Shown one piece after another: positions 16,826 to 24,968 of a DNA stretch of 64,000 bases. The position numbers and the translations under genes were made by a program. Position 1 is the first letter of the stretch. Each line of letters starts with the position of its first letter. Origin of the DNA: Vannielia litorea (GTDB lineage Bacteria > Pseudomonadota > Alphaproteobacteria > Rhodobacterales > Rhodobacteraceae); contig NZ_JAHVJR010000003.1 of the NCBI RefSeq assembly GCF_019801175.1, forward strand, positions 408,641 through 472,640, read 5' to 3'. The notes beneath the pieces were generated by a model, which was not told the DNA's origin, did not search any database, and worked only from the letters and a program-made list of their open reading frames with translations.

Positions 16826-17089
16826 TCAGAGGCCGCCGCGCAGGCCCTTCTTGCACTCCGCCGGGCCGCGGGCCGATTGGGAATAGGCGGTGACCCCGCA
16901 GGTCTCGCAGCGAAACTCCTTCAACGCGCCGGAGCCGCCCACGGGTGACCAGCGGCATTTGCGGCGGCGGAAAACGCGGTTAGCGAGCGGGTCGAGCCTG
17001 TTGCTCAGCTCGGCCCGCGCCCGGTTGCGGCCCCAGTTCCACCAGATGAAGAGGCCAATGACGACGAGGGCGGAGATGACGATGGGCAT
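16826..17089 (-). CDS. Small membrane-anchored protein with Cys-rich tail
   Basis: 87 residues: an N-terminal membrane helix (IVISALVVIGLFIWW), a basic linker, then CRW, CETCG and ECKKG, which provide four Cys that could form a zinc-ribbon-like site or disulfides. By topology the tail is probably cytoplasmic. No family recognised. It is downstream of the DmdA-like gene on the same strand. Confidence 0.65.
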   Translation of the reverse strand: MPIVISALVVIGLFIWWNWGRNRARAELSNRLDPLANRVFRRRKCRWSPVGGSGALKEFRCETCGVTAYSQSARGPAECKKGLRGGL

Positions 17090-17125
17090 GGGGCTGGCGC
17101 TGATCCTGTGCTGCTTGGCGCGAAC

Positions 17126-18235
17126 TTAGCCAGAGGACGGGCGGGGCACAACGCGGCGGGGGCCATCGGGGAGGGTGACAGTGAGGGTGGCACCCTCGGG
17201 CAGATCGCGGGGCAGCATGCCGTGGGCGATGTTGATCTCGAGACGTCGGGAATGCGCCATCTCGAAGAGCGTGCCGACCTCGGTGCCATCCAGTAGCAGA
17301 GGCAGGGGATGGGCATTGCCCTCCACCGGCGCGCCCTCGACCTCCAGCACGCGCCGCTCGCGGGTCCAGCCTTCTGCCTTGATCCGCTCCAGCGCAGCGC
17401 GGCCGATGAAGCCATGGCCCGCATCAAGGTTCACCATCGCGCCGAAGCGCATCTCGAAGGGGTTGGCGGGCTGGCACTGGCGCCGCATGTCGGCCCCGTA
17501 GGAGATGAGACCGCTCTCCAGGCGCTCTGTGTCATTCGGCGCGCCCGGGCCGATCCCGAAAGGCTGGCCTGCTGCCTTGACCCGTTGCCACAATGCGACG
17601 CCCTTGCTGCCGTCCCGCAGGTAAAGCTCCACCCCGCCCTGCTTAGACCAGCCGGAGCGGGCGACGACGAGCGGGATGCCCTCCAGCTCCACCTCGCGGA
17701 AGCCGAAGAAGGGCAGATCGCGCACCCAGCCGCCCAGTAGGGCATCCGCCACATCCATCGCCTTCGGGCCCTGAATGGCGAGCGGGGAGACATCGGGCTC
17801 GGAGACCTGCACATCCATGCCACTCTCGCGGGCCACGGCGAGCGCCCAGAGGTGCATGTCGCTGTCGGCGACGGAGAGCCAGAAGTGATCTTCGGCCAGT
17901 TTCAGCAGCACAGGGTCGTTGATGAGCCAGCCGTCATGATCGCAGATCGGGACGTAGCGACCGCGGCCGACCTTCAGGCCGTCGAGATCCCGCGGGGTGA
18001 GGCGCTGGGCGAGGCGGGCGGCGTCGGGGCCTTTGAGTTCTACCTGACGCTGGGCTGCGACATCCCACATCGCCACGCCGTTCAGCAGCCGGTCATACTC
18101 GGCCTCGGGATCGCCGAAATGGCCGGGGATGAACATGTGATTATAGACCGAGAAGCCTTGTACCCCGTCGGCCACCGTGGCGTCGAAATAGGGGGATTTG
18201 CGGATGTTGGGGCCGATGTGGAGGGCATAGGGCAT
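17126..18235 (-). CDS. DmdA-like aminomethyltransferase (GcvT family)
   Basis: 369 residues of the GcvT/DmdA folate-dependent methyltransferase family. The N-terminus (SPYFDATVADGV, then VYNHMF) and the MWDVAAQRQVELKGPDAARL, NDPVLLKLAEDHFWLSVADSD and RSGWSKQGG segments match DMSP demethylase-like sequences more than glycine-cleavage T proteins. DmdA moves a methyl group from dimethylsulfoniopropionate to tetrahydrofolate. Marine Rhodobacteraceae carry several paralogs, and this one need not be the true DMSP enzyme. Start 18235 gives the normal length and has AGGA upstream; a longer reading adds unconserved residues. Confidence 0.8.
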   Translation of the reverse strand: MPYALHIGPNIRKSPYFDATVADGVQGFSVYNHMFIPGHFGDPEAEYDRLLNGVAMWDVAAQRQVELKGPDAARLAQRLTPRDLDGLKVGRGRYVPICDHDGWLINDPVLLKLAEDHFWLSVADSDMHLWALAVARESGMDVQVSEPDVSPLAIQGPKAMDVADALLGGWVRDLPFFGFREVELEGIPLVVARSGWSKQGGVELYLRDGSKGVALWQRVKAAGQPFGIGPGAPNDTERLESGLISYGADMRRQCQPANPFEMRFGAMVNLDAGHGFIGRAALERIKAEGWTRERRVLEVEGAPVEGNAHPLPLLLDGTEVGTLFEMAHSRRLEINIAHGMLPRDLPEGATLTVTLPDGPRRVVPRPSSG

Positions 18236-18336
18236 GGCGGGCGTCCTGCTGGGCGGTTTCGGCGGGGATAGCCCCGGGCACGGGGTGGCTGCAAGCCGGG
18301 GTTTTTCCGCGTGGCGCAAAGGGCTAGATTGGGCGC

Positions 18337-18639
18337 ATGGACCACCCGTTGATCGACCTCATCACAGCCAAGATCCACGCCGCAGAGGCGGAGGGGCAGT
18401 TTGATGACCTGCCGGGCGCGGGCAAGCCGCTGCCTGCCTGCGACGACCCGGAGAACGCGGTGATGAACCGTATCCTGAAGGAGAATGGCGGGGTGCCCGG
18501 GTTTGTCTCGCTCTCGCGCGAGCTGGCGCGGTTGCGGGAAGAACTGCGCGAGACCGGCGACCGCACCCGGCGGGCCGAGATCGTCAAGGAAATGTCGCTG
18601 GCGGAGGCGAAGATCGAGATCGCCCGCCGCCGGGGTTAG
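18337..18639 (+). CDS. DUF1992 (DnaJ-C28 conserved domain) protein
   Basis: 100 residues, almost wholly the DUF1992 domain: ITAKIHAAEAEGQFDDLPGAGKPL, followed by NRILKENGG and a charged helical C-terminus. The FDDLPGAGKPL core is diagnostic. Function unknown. It is four bases upstream of the SRAP gene and probably cotranscribed. Confidence 0.9.
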   Translation: MDHPLIDLITAKIHAAEAEGQFDDLPGAGKPLPACDDPENAVMNRILKENGGVPGFVSLSRELARLREELRETGDRTRRAEIVKEMSLAEAKIEIARRRG

Positions 18640-18643
18640 GCCC

Positions 18644-19312
18644 ATGTGCGGGCGGTTTGCTATCACCCTACCGGATGACGCGATGGCGCAGCTGTTCGGG
18701 GCAGTGCCGGGTAATGACTTGCCGGAAGTGCCGCGTTTCAACGTTTGCCCGACGACGCCGGTGGCGACGGTGGTGAGCGGCGAGGGGGCACGGCGGCTGA
18801 GGCCGATGCGCTGGGGGTTCATCCCGCATTGGTACAAGAACCCCACGGACGGGCCGCTGCTGATCAATGCGCGCGCCGAGACGGTGGCCGAGAAGCCCGC
18901 CTTCAGGGTGGCCTGCCGCGAGCGGCGCTGCATCATTCCGGCGAGCGGGTTTTACGAATGGACGAAGGACAGCGAGGGCAACCGGCTGCCGTGGTACATC
19001 ACCCGCACCGACGGTGCGCCGATGGCCTTTGCAGCGATCTGGCAGGACTGGTCGCGCGAAGGGGAAGATAAGGTGGACGGGCCGACCTGCGCGATCGTGA
19101 CCTGCGCCGCCACCCACGAGATGGCGGAGATCCATCACCGCACGCCGGTGATCCTGGAGCCGGATGACTGGGCCAAATGGCTGGGCGAGGAGGGCAAGGG
19201 CGCGGCGACACTGATGAAGCCGCCAGACGAGGGCGTGGTGCGCATGTGGCGGGTCGATCCGAAGGTCAACTCGAACCGCGCCACCGGAGAGGCGCTGGTG
19301 GAGCCGCTCTGA
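18644..19312 (+). CDS. SOS response-associated peptidase (SRAP, YedK/HMCES-like)
   Basis: 222 residues beginning MCGRF, where Cys2 becomes the N-terminal catalytic residue that forms a thiazolidine crosslink with abasic sites in single-stranded DNA. The other family marks are NARAETVAEKPAFR, CIIPASGFYEW and the HHRTPVIL active-site segment with Glu and His. Starting at the MCGRF codon is required by the mechanism. It follows DUF1992 closely. No LexA-type box was seen. Confidence 0.95.
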   Translation: MCGRFAITLPDDAMAQLFGAVPGNDLPEVPRFNVCPTTPVATVVSGEGARRLRPMRWGFIPHWYKNPTDGPLLINARAETVAEKPAFRVACRERRCIIPASGFYEWTKDSEGNRLPWYITRTDGAPMAFAAIWQDWSREGEDKVDGPTCAIVTCAATHEMAEIHHRTPVILEPDDWAKWLGEEGKGAATLMKPPDEGVVRMWRVDPKVNSNRATGEALVEPL

Positions 19313-19320
19313 GCAATGCG

Positions 19321-19362
19321 TGTGCCACGGCACAAGGGCCGCGCTCCGGGGGAGGCGGCCCT
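19321..19362. terminator. Hairpins between convergent SRAP and cupredoxin-like genes
   Basis: TGTGCC-AC-GGCACA (19321-19334) is followed by AGGGCCGC / GCGGCCCT (19335-19362). The position between convergent genes suggests a bidirectional terminator, although the following T-run is poor. Confidence 0.6.
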
Positions 19363-19388
19363 GCATTGTCTTGCACGCTAGGCGGCGA

Positions 19389-19829
19389 TCAGTTGTTGCC
19401 GGTGCCGTTGTTCTCGGCGGCTTCGAAGTATATCTCGCCTTCGTCGAACTCGCCGTTGGCGTTGGTGTCGGCAATGTCGATGCCTTCTTCGATCACACCG
19501 TCGAACGGGTCATCGCCTTCGCCTTCGGAATAGTCCTCGAAGCGGTCTTCATCGAGCTTGTACTCGAGGCTCATCCACTCGTGGACCATGAAGACCACTG
19601 CCACGCCAGCGGGGATCGGGCCGGTGGACCAGGTTTCATCCTGCGACCAGACGACATGCGAGCCTTCGTCATCGTTGGTGAACTGAACGTAGTCACCGGG
19701 TTCTGCATAGACCACCGGCGGCATCAGGTCGTTGTCGAAGATGGTCACTTCATGGACCTCCGCCGTGGCGGCGGAACCGGCGGAGAGCGCCGCGGCGAGG
19801 GCGGCGTAAGTCACGGTTTTGCGCAGCAT
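19389..19829 (-). CDS. Exported cupredoxin-like protein with an EF-hand loop
   Basis: 146 residues. Signal peptide about 1-23 (ending ATA). The mature N-terminal half resembles a plastocyanin-type cupredoxin (VTIFDNDLMPPVV, EPGDYVQFTND, GSHVVW, then FMVHEWM), but the copper-binding Cys is absent, so a normal type-1 site is unlikely. The C-terminal half is strongly acidic and ends with a textbook EF-hand loop at residues 121-132 (DTNANGEFDEGE), suggesting calcium binding. It is followed by the double hairpin. The function is unknown; a periplasmic metal-binding role is inferred. Confidence 0.72.
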   Translation of the reverse strand: MLRKTVTYAALAAALSAGSAATAEVHEVTIFDNDLMPPVVYAEPGDYVQFTNDDEGSHVVWSQDETWSTGPIPAGVAVVFMVHEWMSLEYKLDEDRFEDYSEGEGDDPFDGVIEEGIDIADTNANGEFDEGEIYFEAAENNGTGNN

Positions 19830-19944
19830 CGGAGCCTCCTTGAACTGCGAATGGGCCCCAACCCGGGGGTATCAGACCCGTTTCTGCCTCCGAAATCGGG
19901 CCAAACCATGGCCCCGCGGGGGCGAAAACCGTGACATTTTTGGG

Positions 19945-20688
19945 TTAATTTTCAGCACAGACGAGGGCGAGGCCGGGAATACCATGCCCCTCGGCGCCGG
20001 TATCGAGGCTGAGCGCGTCCTCGAAGTTCTGCCGCGCCAGCCGGGCGTGCTCGCGGCCGAGGGCTTCGGCGCGGCTGCCCTCGCGGGCGGTGACGGCGGC
20101 GAGCATCGCGCGGTGCTGGCTCTGGGCGATGATCAGCGAGCGGCGAAAGGCCAGTTGCCCAGCCTGCGAGCCGAGAAAGGCGGAGGGCGAGGCGAGGGGC
20201 TGGCGGTGGGCGCGAAGCAGTTCGCGCTCCATCAGCGGCGAGCCGGGCAGGCGAGCGAGCGCGGCGTGAAAGCGGGCGTTCAGCGTGGCGTAGCGCTCGA
20301 AGTCGAGCGCCTGAGCGCCGGGGGTGATGACCTCTTCGATGGCCTCTACACAGGCCTCTGCCTCTGCCAGCGCATCGGGCTCTGGGCCGCGCTCTGCCGC
20401 CAGCCGGAGGGCCATGCCCTCCAGCACGCCGCGCAGCTCGATGGCATCGGCCACATCGGCTCGGGTGAGGGCGCGCACCGTGCAGCGGCCCGAGGCGCTG
20501 CGCTCCAGCAGTCCTTCTTCGACCAGCAATGCCATCGCCTCGCGGGTGGGCGTGCGCGACATGCCCAGCATCTCGGCGGCTGCTGTTTCGGACAAGTGCA
20601 TGCCGCTGGGCAGAGCGCCTGAGAGGATACGGTCTCGCAGGTCGCGCGTGGCGTGGTCGATCGTTCTGGGCTTGTTGCCATCTGGCAT
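19945..20688 (-). CDS. GntR-family regulator, FCD subfamily
   Basis: 247 residues. The N-terminal winged HTH (about 10-75) has LRDRILSGALPSGMHLSETAAAEMLG and RTPTREAMALLVEEGLL; the C-terminal all-helical FCD ligand domain (about 85-215) includes ELRGVLEGMALRLAAERG and the RFHAALARLPGSP His segment. FCD regulators sense organic acids or acyl-CoAs. Start 20688 has GGGGGAG upstream; a longer in-frame reading runs into the operators. It is divergent from the P450, with two palindromic sites between, so it is likely the P450 regulator. Confidence 0.93.
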   Translation of the reverse strand: MPDGNKPRTIDHATRDLRDRILSGALPSGMHLSETAAAEMLGMSRTPTREAMALLVEEGLLERSASGRCTVRALTRADVADAIELRGVLEGMALRLAAERGPEPDALAEAEACVEAIEEVITPGAQALDFERYATLNARFHAALARLPGSPLMERELLRAHRQPLASPSAFLGSQAGQLAFRRSLIIAQSQHRAMLAAVTAREGSRAEALGREHARLARQNFEDALSLDTGAEGHGIPGLALVCAEN

Positions 20689-20713
20689 TGGAGTTCTCCC
20701 CCGTTTCTGCTTG

Positions 20714-20727
20714 AACGGTATACTGTT
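20714..20727. promoter_or_regulatory. Candidate GntR operator O1
   Basis: AACGGTATACTGTT is a near-perfect palindrome about GTATAC, 26 bp upstream of the GntR start. FCD-type GntR proteins bind short palindromes of this kind. Confidence 0.7.
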
Positions 20728-20776
20728 AAAGGGCGCTTCCCAAGTGATTATCATATTTTTCTGGCATTCTTGCCAC

Positions 20777-20790
20777 AACGGTATACAGTT
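20777..20790. promoter_or_regulatory. Candidate GntR operator O2
   Basis: AACGGTATACAGTT is identical to O1 except for one base. It lies 48 bp upstream of the P450 start, and its centre is 63 bp (six helical turns) from that of O1, a spacing that allows looping or cooperative binding. Confidence 0.7.
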
Positions 20791-20838
20791 TGGCGAAATT
20801 CGGGCGAGTCGGAGGGGCTGCCCGCTTGGGAGGACATG

Positions 20839-22047
20839 ATGAGCGATACAGCAACCGACGTGCAGGCAGCTGGCAAACCGGTGCCGGTGGATGAAACCAT
20901 CACACTGGAGGCCCTGAGCCGCGATCCCTATCCGATCTACGAGCGGCTCCGGCGTGAGACACCCGTGGTGCGGGTGCCGAAGATGAACCGCATCCTGCTG
21001 ACCAAATGGGCCGACACGAAGTATGTGAAGGACAACCCGCAGATCTTTTCATCGAATGACCCGATCACGCCGATGCACCGGGCTTTCCGCGCGCACACGC
21101 TGATGCGCAAGGACGGCGAGGCGCACAAGTGCGAGCGGATGGCGATGCAGGGGGCCTTCAGCCCCAAGGTCATCACCCAGGATTGGGTGCCGCGCTACCA
21201 GCAGGTGGCGGAGGAGTATCTTGACCGGCTGCCCAATGGTGAGGTGGTGGATCTCTTCCCGATGCTCGCCGCCCCCTATGCGGCGCGCGGCCTTGCGGTG
21301 CTGCTGGGCACTGAAGAGGCGAGCGACGAGGAGATGATCCGCTGGAGCCAGTCGCTGATCGACGGGGCCGGCAACTTTGGCGAGGACGAGGCGATCTTTG
21401 CCCGTTCGGAAGCCGCCAATGACGAGATGGATGCGCTCTTCACCCGCATCGAGGCGCGGCACAAGGAGAGCCCGAACAACTCGGCCTTCTCGGTGATGTT
21501 GAACGCCGAGAACCCGATCCCGCTCAGCCAGATCTGGGCCAATATCAAGATCGCCATCGGCGGCGGCATAAACGAGCCGCGCGACGCGCTTTGCACCATT
21601 CTCTGCGGTCTGCTGACCAACCCGGATCAGCTTGAGCAGGTGAAGGCGAATGGCGACTGGGTGAAAGCCTTTGAGGAAGGGGTGCGCTGGGTCGCGCCAA
21701 TCTCGGTTTCAGGCCGCTATGTGCTGGAGGATACCGTGATCCGGGGCTTCCACATTCCGGCCAAGAGCACGGTGATGACCTGTCAGGCCTCGGCCAACTG
21801 GGATGAAGAGGTGTTCGAGGATGGCCACCTGTACAATGTCTATCGCAAGGACAACCCGCACCAGAGCTTCGGCAATGGCCCGCACTTCTGCCAAGGCACC
21901 CATGTAGCGCGCCGGGCGGTGGGGCAGGTGATGCTGCCGATGATCTTCGAGAAATACCCGAACATCCGGCTGGCCGAACCGGAGGATGTCAGGTGGGGAG
22001 GCTGGGGCTTCCGCGGCCCGCTCAACCTGCCGGTGGTGCTGGGGTAG
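20839..22047 (+). CDS. Cytochrome P450
   Basis: 402-residue soluble bacterial P450. The heme loop is SFGNGPHFCQGTH with the Cys thiolate ligand; the K-helix ExxR lies in FEEGVRW. The I-helix has IGGGINEPRD where the usual (A/G)Gx(D/E)T acid-alcohol pair is expected, a variant shared by some alphaproteobacterial P450s. ATG 20839 is preferred over 20836 because GGAGG is at proper spacing. No ferredoxin or ferredoxin reductase gene is adjacent, so electrons must come from elsewhere. The substrate is unknown. Regulation by the divergent GntR is likely. Confidence 0.93.
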   Translation: MSDTATDVQAAGKPVPVDETITLEALSRDPYPIYERLRRETPVVRVPKMNRILLTKWADTKYVKDNPQIFSSNDPITPMHRAFRAHTLMRKDGEAHKCERMAMQGAFSPKVITQDWVPRYQQVAEEYLDRLPNGEVVDLFPMLAAPYAARGLAVLLGTEEASDEEMIRWSQSLIDGAGNFGEDEAIFARSEAANDEMDALFTRIEARHKESPNNSAFSVMLNAENPIPLSQIWANIKIAIGGGINEPRDALCTILCGLLTNPDQLEQVKANGDWVKAFEEGVRWVAPISVSGRYVLEDTVIRGFHIPAKSTVMTCQASANWDEEVFEDGHLYNVYRKDNPHQSFGNGPHFCQGTHVARRAVGQVMLPMIFEKYPNIRLAEPEDVRWGGWGFRGPLNLPVVLG

Positions 22048-22069
22048 GTCGGGACAGGTCCCGGCCTAC
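22044..22069. terminator. Bidirectional inverted repeat spanning two convergent stop codons
   Basis: GTAGGTCGGGAC and GTCCCGGCCTAC (11 of 12 pair) with loop AG. The P450 stop TAG (22045-22047) lies in one arm and the aminotransferase stop (22066-22068) in the other. A related sequence occurs at 25488-25508. Confidence 0.6.
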
Positions 22070-23250
22070 AGCACCGCAGCGATGGCCTCGGCGGCAGGGG
22101 GGATGGTGGCATCCGTCAGGCCGGCGAGGTTGATGCGGCTGTCCTCGACCATGTAGAGCCCATGCTCCTTGCGCAGGGTCAGCACCTGCTCGGTGCTCAG
22201 GCCGAGCACGGTGAACATGCCTTTGTGCGACTGAAGAAAGCCAAAGCGATCGGACCCGGTGAGGCGGCGCAGCTCGCCTGCAAGCGCGGTGCGGTTCTCC
22301 TTCATCCGGGCGCGCATGCCGTCGAGTTCGTCCTGCCAGTCGGCGCGCAGGCCGGCGTCCGTCAGGATGGTGGTGACGACGCGGGCGCCGTGATCGGGCG
22401 GGAAAGCGTAGTTCTGCCGGTTGAGCCAGGCGAGGGCGGCGTCGGTCATGTCACGCGCCTTGGGGTCGGCGCAGGGGGCCAGCACACAACCGACGCGCTC
22501 GCGGTAGAGGCCGAAGTTCTTGGAGGCAGAGACGGTGATGATGGTTTCGGGCAGGGCAGCGACCATCGTGCGCAGCCCGGAGACATCGGCTTCCACCCCA
22601 TCTCCGAAGCCCTGGTACGCCAGATCAACAAAGGGCGTGAGGCCGCGCTCGGCCAGCAGTTTGGTGAGTGCCGCCCAGTCCTGCGCCTTCAGGTCTGCGC
22701 CGGTGGGGTTGTGGCAGCAGCCGTGGAGCAGCACCACATCGCCCGGCGCAGCCTTGGCGAGATCGGCCAGCATGCCCTCGGCGTCAACGCCGCCGGTATC
22801 GGCATCGTAGTAGCGATAATCGGCGCGGGGGATGCCCAGCGTGTCGAGGATCGAGCCGTGGTTGATCCAGCTCGGATCGGGCAGCCAGATGCGGCGTTGC
22901 GGATTGCCTGCGAGCTTCATCAGCTCGAAGCCTTGCCGCACCGCGCCTGTGCCGCCGGGGGTGCCACAGGCGGCGAAGGGCATGGTCTCGGCCAGATCGC
23001 CAAGCACGAGGCCGGCAATGGCGCGGTGAAAAGCCGGGTCGCCGGCCAGCCCGACGTAGCCCTTGCTCTCCTGCGTTTCGATCAGGCGTTGCTCGGCCTG
23101 TTTGACGGCGGAGAAGATCGGCGTGCGGCCATCGGCATCGTGGTAGACGCCAACGCCGAGGTCGATCTTGCCGACGCGCGGGTCGTCGGCGAAGAGCTTC
23201 ATCAGACGGAGGATCTTGTCTTCTTCGCGGGGCGGGATGGATTCGAGCAT
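22066..23250 (-). CDS. Aromatic amino acid / aspartate-type aminotransferase (class I)
   Basis: 394-residue PLP enzyme of the TyrB/AspC type. Recognisable parts: KIDLGVGVYHDADGRTP, ACGTPGGTGAVRQGFEL, LLHGCCHNPTGAD, FVDLAYQGFGDG, and SASKNFGLYRERVG with the PLP lysine. The terminal Arg for the carboxylate is in EDSRINLAGL. It exchanges amino groups between aromatic amino acids or aspartate and 2-oxoglutarate. The TyrB/AspC choice is not resolved. Confidence 0.93.
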   Translation of the reverse strand: MLESIPPREEDKILRLMKLFADDPRVGKIDLGVGVYHDADGRTPIFSAVKQAEQRLIETQESKGYVGLAGDPAFHRAIAGLVLGDLAETMPFAACGTPGGTGAVRQGFELMKLAGNPQRRIWLPDPSWINHGSILDTLGIPRADYRYYDADTGGVDAEGMLADLAKAAPGDVVLLHGCCHNPTGADLKAQDWAALTKLLAERGLTPFVDLAYQGFGDGVEADVSGLRTMVAALPETIITVSASKNFGLYRERVGCVLAPCADPKARDMTDAALAWLNRQNYAFPPDHGARVVTTILTDAGLRADWQDELDGMRARMKENRTALAGELRRLTGSDRFGFLQSHKGMFTVLGLSTEQVLTLRKEHGLYMVEDSRINLAGLTDATIPPAAEAIAAVL

Positions 23251-23335
23251 TCAGGCACTCCGGTTCAGTTGCGCGACGGTGGCGCAAGCATGCGGCGGCG
23301 GCAAGAGGGGGCGGGGCGAGCCCTGCCCGTGGGCG

Positions 23336-24187
23336 TCAACGCCCGGTTTCGATGCCGAGGTCGTCGTAGAGGCCCCACTCGGCCCAGCTGCCATCATAGA
23401 GCGCGTGGCGTGGGTGGCCCAGCACCTCGAGCCCGAGCGACAGCACGGCGGCGGTCACGCCGGAGCCGCAGGAAGTGATCACCGGCTTGGCGAGGTCCAC
23501 ACCGGCATCCTCGAAGGCATCGCGCAGCTCCTGCCCGCGTTTCATCGTCTTGTCGGCCTTCAGCAGGTTGCCGAAGGGCACGTTGCGAGAGCCAGGGATG
23601 TGCCCGGCGCGGAGGCCCTCCCGCGGCTCGGGAGCCTCACCGGCAAAGCGCTCGGGCGCACGGGCATCGACGATCTGCCAGTCGCCCAGCTTGGAGGCGG
23701 CGGCGACCTGGGTGACATCTTTCACCATATCGGCCTGGCGCTGCACGGTCATGTGGCGGTCGCGGACGATGGGGGCCATATCCTCCACCTCGCGCTCCTC
23801 GGCCTGCCACTTGGGGAAGCCGCCATCGAGCACGGCCACGTCCTGCTTGCCCATCAGCCGGAAGAGCCACCAGACCCGCGCGGCCGAGAACAGGCCCGCG
23901 CCGTCGTAGACCACGACCTGATGCCCGTCTCCCACGCCCATTGCCCGCATGCGGGACATGAATTTTTCGACCGGCGGGGCCATGTGCGGCAACTCGGAGC
24001 GAGCGTCTGAAATCTCGTCGATATCGAAGAAGCGCGCACCGGGGATATGGGCGGCGTCATACTCTGCCTTGGCGTCGCGGTTCATCGCCGGCAGATACCA
24101 TGAGGCATCGAGCACCCGCAGGTCGGGGTCTTTCAGGTGTTGGGCGAGCCAGTCGGTGGAGACCAGCGTTTTCGGATCGTCGGACAT
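23336..24187 (-). CDS. sseA: 3-mercaptopyruvate sulfurtransferase
   Basis: 283 residues, two rhodanese domains. Catalytic Cys240 sits in CGSGVTA, the loop typical of mercaptopyruvate sulfurtransferases and different from the CRxGxx of thiosulfate enzymes. Other rhodanese marks: LDASWYLP, DGGFPKW, DARAPERFAG, and GHIPGSRNVPF. It moves sulfur from 3-mercaptopyruvate (from cysteine) to acceptors. The start at 24187 has GAGAGGGGG upstream. It is near an aminotransferase of a type that can produce mercaptopyruvate from cysteine, which may be functional linkage (inference). Confidence 0.92.
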   Translation of the reverse strand: MSDDPKTLVSTDWLAQHLKDPDLRVLDASWYLPAMNRDAKAEYDAAHIPGARFFDIDEISDARSELPHMAPPVEKFMSRMRAMGVGDGHQVVVYDGAGLFSAARVWWLFRLMGKQDVAVLDGGFPKWQAEEREVEDMAPIVRDRHMTVQRQADMVKDVTQVAAASKLGDWQIVDARAPERFAGEAPEPREGLRAGHIPGSRNVPFGNLLKADKTMKRGQELRDAFEDAGVDLAKPVITSCGSGVTAAVLSLGLEVLGHPRHALYDGSWAEWGLYDDLGIETGR

Positions 24188-24256
24188 GGGAATACCCCCT
24201 CTCGCGTCGCTGGCGTTGCTAGCCGGAAGGCGCGGGGCTGGCAAGTGGTGCGACGG

Positions 24257-24871
24257 TCAGGCGGCGGTGCGGGCAGGGGCGCGCGCAAGCAGTAGCAGCA
24301 GTCCGAAGCCGACCATCGTGGCGCCTGAAGCCCGTTGCAGCCAGTGCATCCGGCTGGCGGCAAGGCGGGCGGCGAAACGGCCAGCGGTGGCATAGGCGGT
24401 GACGGCGCAGGCCTCCAGCGCGAGGAACAGACCGCCGAGCAGGGCATAGTCGGGCCAGTAACTCTCGGGGCGAACGAATTGCGGGAAGAAGGCGGCGAAG
24501 ATCAGGATGGCCTTGGGGTTGCCGAGCGCCACCAGCCCCTCGCGGCGGGCGGCACGGGCGAGGCTGGGTGCGGGGCGGCCCAGTGCGTGGTTGTCGGGCC
24601 GGGTGCGCAGGAGCTTGATCCCGATCCAAACGAGATAGGCGGCGCCTGCGAGTTTGACGGCGGTGAAGGCGGCGGCGGAGACCGTAAGCAGCAACCCGAG
24701 GCCAAGGGCGGAGGCGGCGATCATCGGCGCAAACACTGTAAGCCGGGCCAGAGCGGCCAGAAAGGCAAACCGGATACCCCGCTCGGCCCCATGGGTCAGG
24801 GCCAGCAGGTTGGATGGCCCGAAGGTGAGGTTGAGTGCGAAACAGGCGGGGATGAAGAAGGCGAGATCCAT
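24257..24871 (-). CDS. LysE/RhtB-family amino-acid exporter
   Basis: 204 residues with about six membrane helices. The family signature near the N-terminus is FGPSNLLALTHGAERG, and GNPKAILIFAAFFPQF follows the third helix. LysE/RhtB proteins export amino acids such as lysine, threonine or homoserine lactone; the substrate cannot be assigned. ATG 24871 gives the normal family N-terminus; a longer reading is unconserved. Confidence 0.9.
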   Translation of the reverse strand: MDLAFFIPACFALNLTFGPSNLLALTHGAERGIRFAFLAALARLTVFAPMIAASALGLGLLLTVSAAAFTAVKLAGAAYLVWIGIKLLRTRPDNHALGRPAPSLARAARREGLVALGNPKAILIFAAFFPQFVRPESYWPDYALLGGLFLALEACAVTAYATAGRFAARLAASRMHWLQRASGATMVGFGLLLLLARAPARTAA

Positions 24872-24968
24872 GAGCCGCAGGCTGCGCCGGAGCGGGCCGC
24901 TGCGCAAGGCCGAAGAGTGGTGGTGTTAAAAGGCAGGGCTGCGCTGAGGCCGCCCCGTTGGCTCACCG

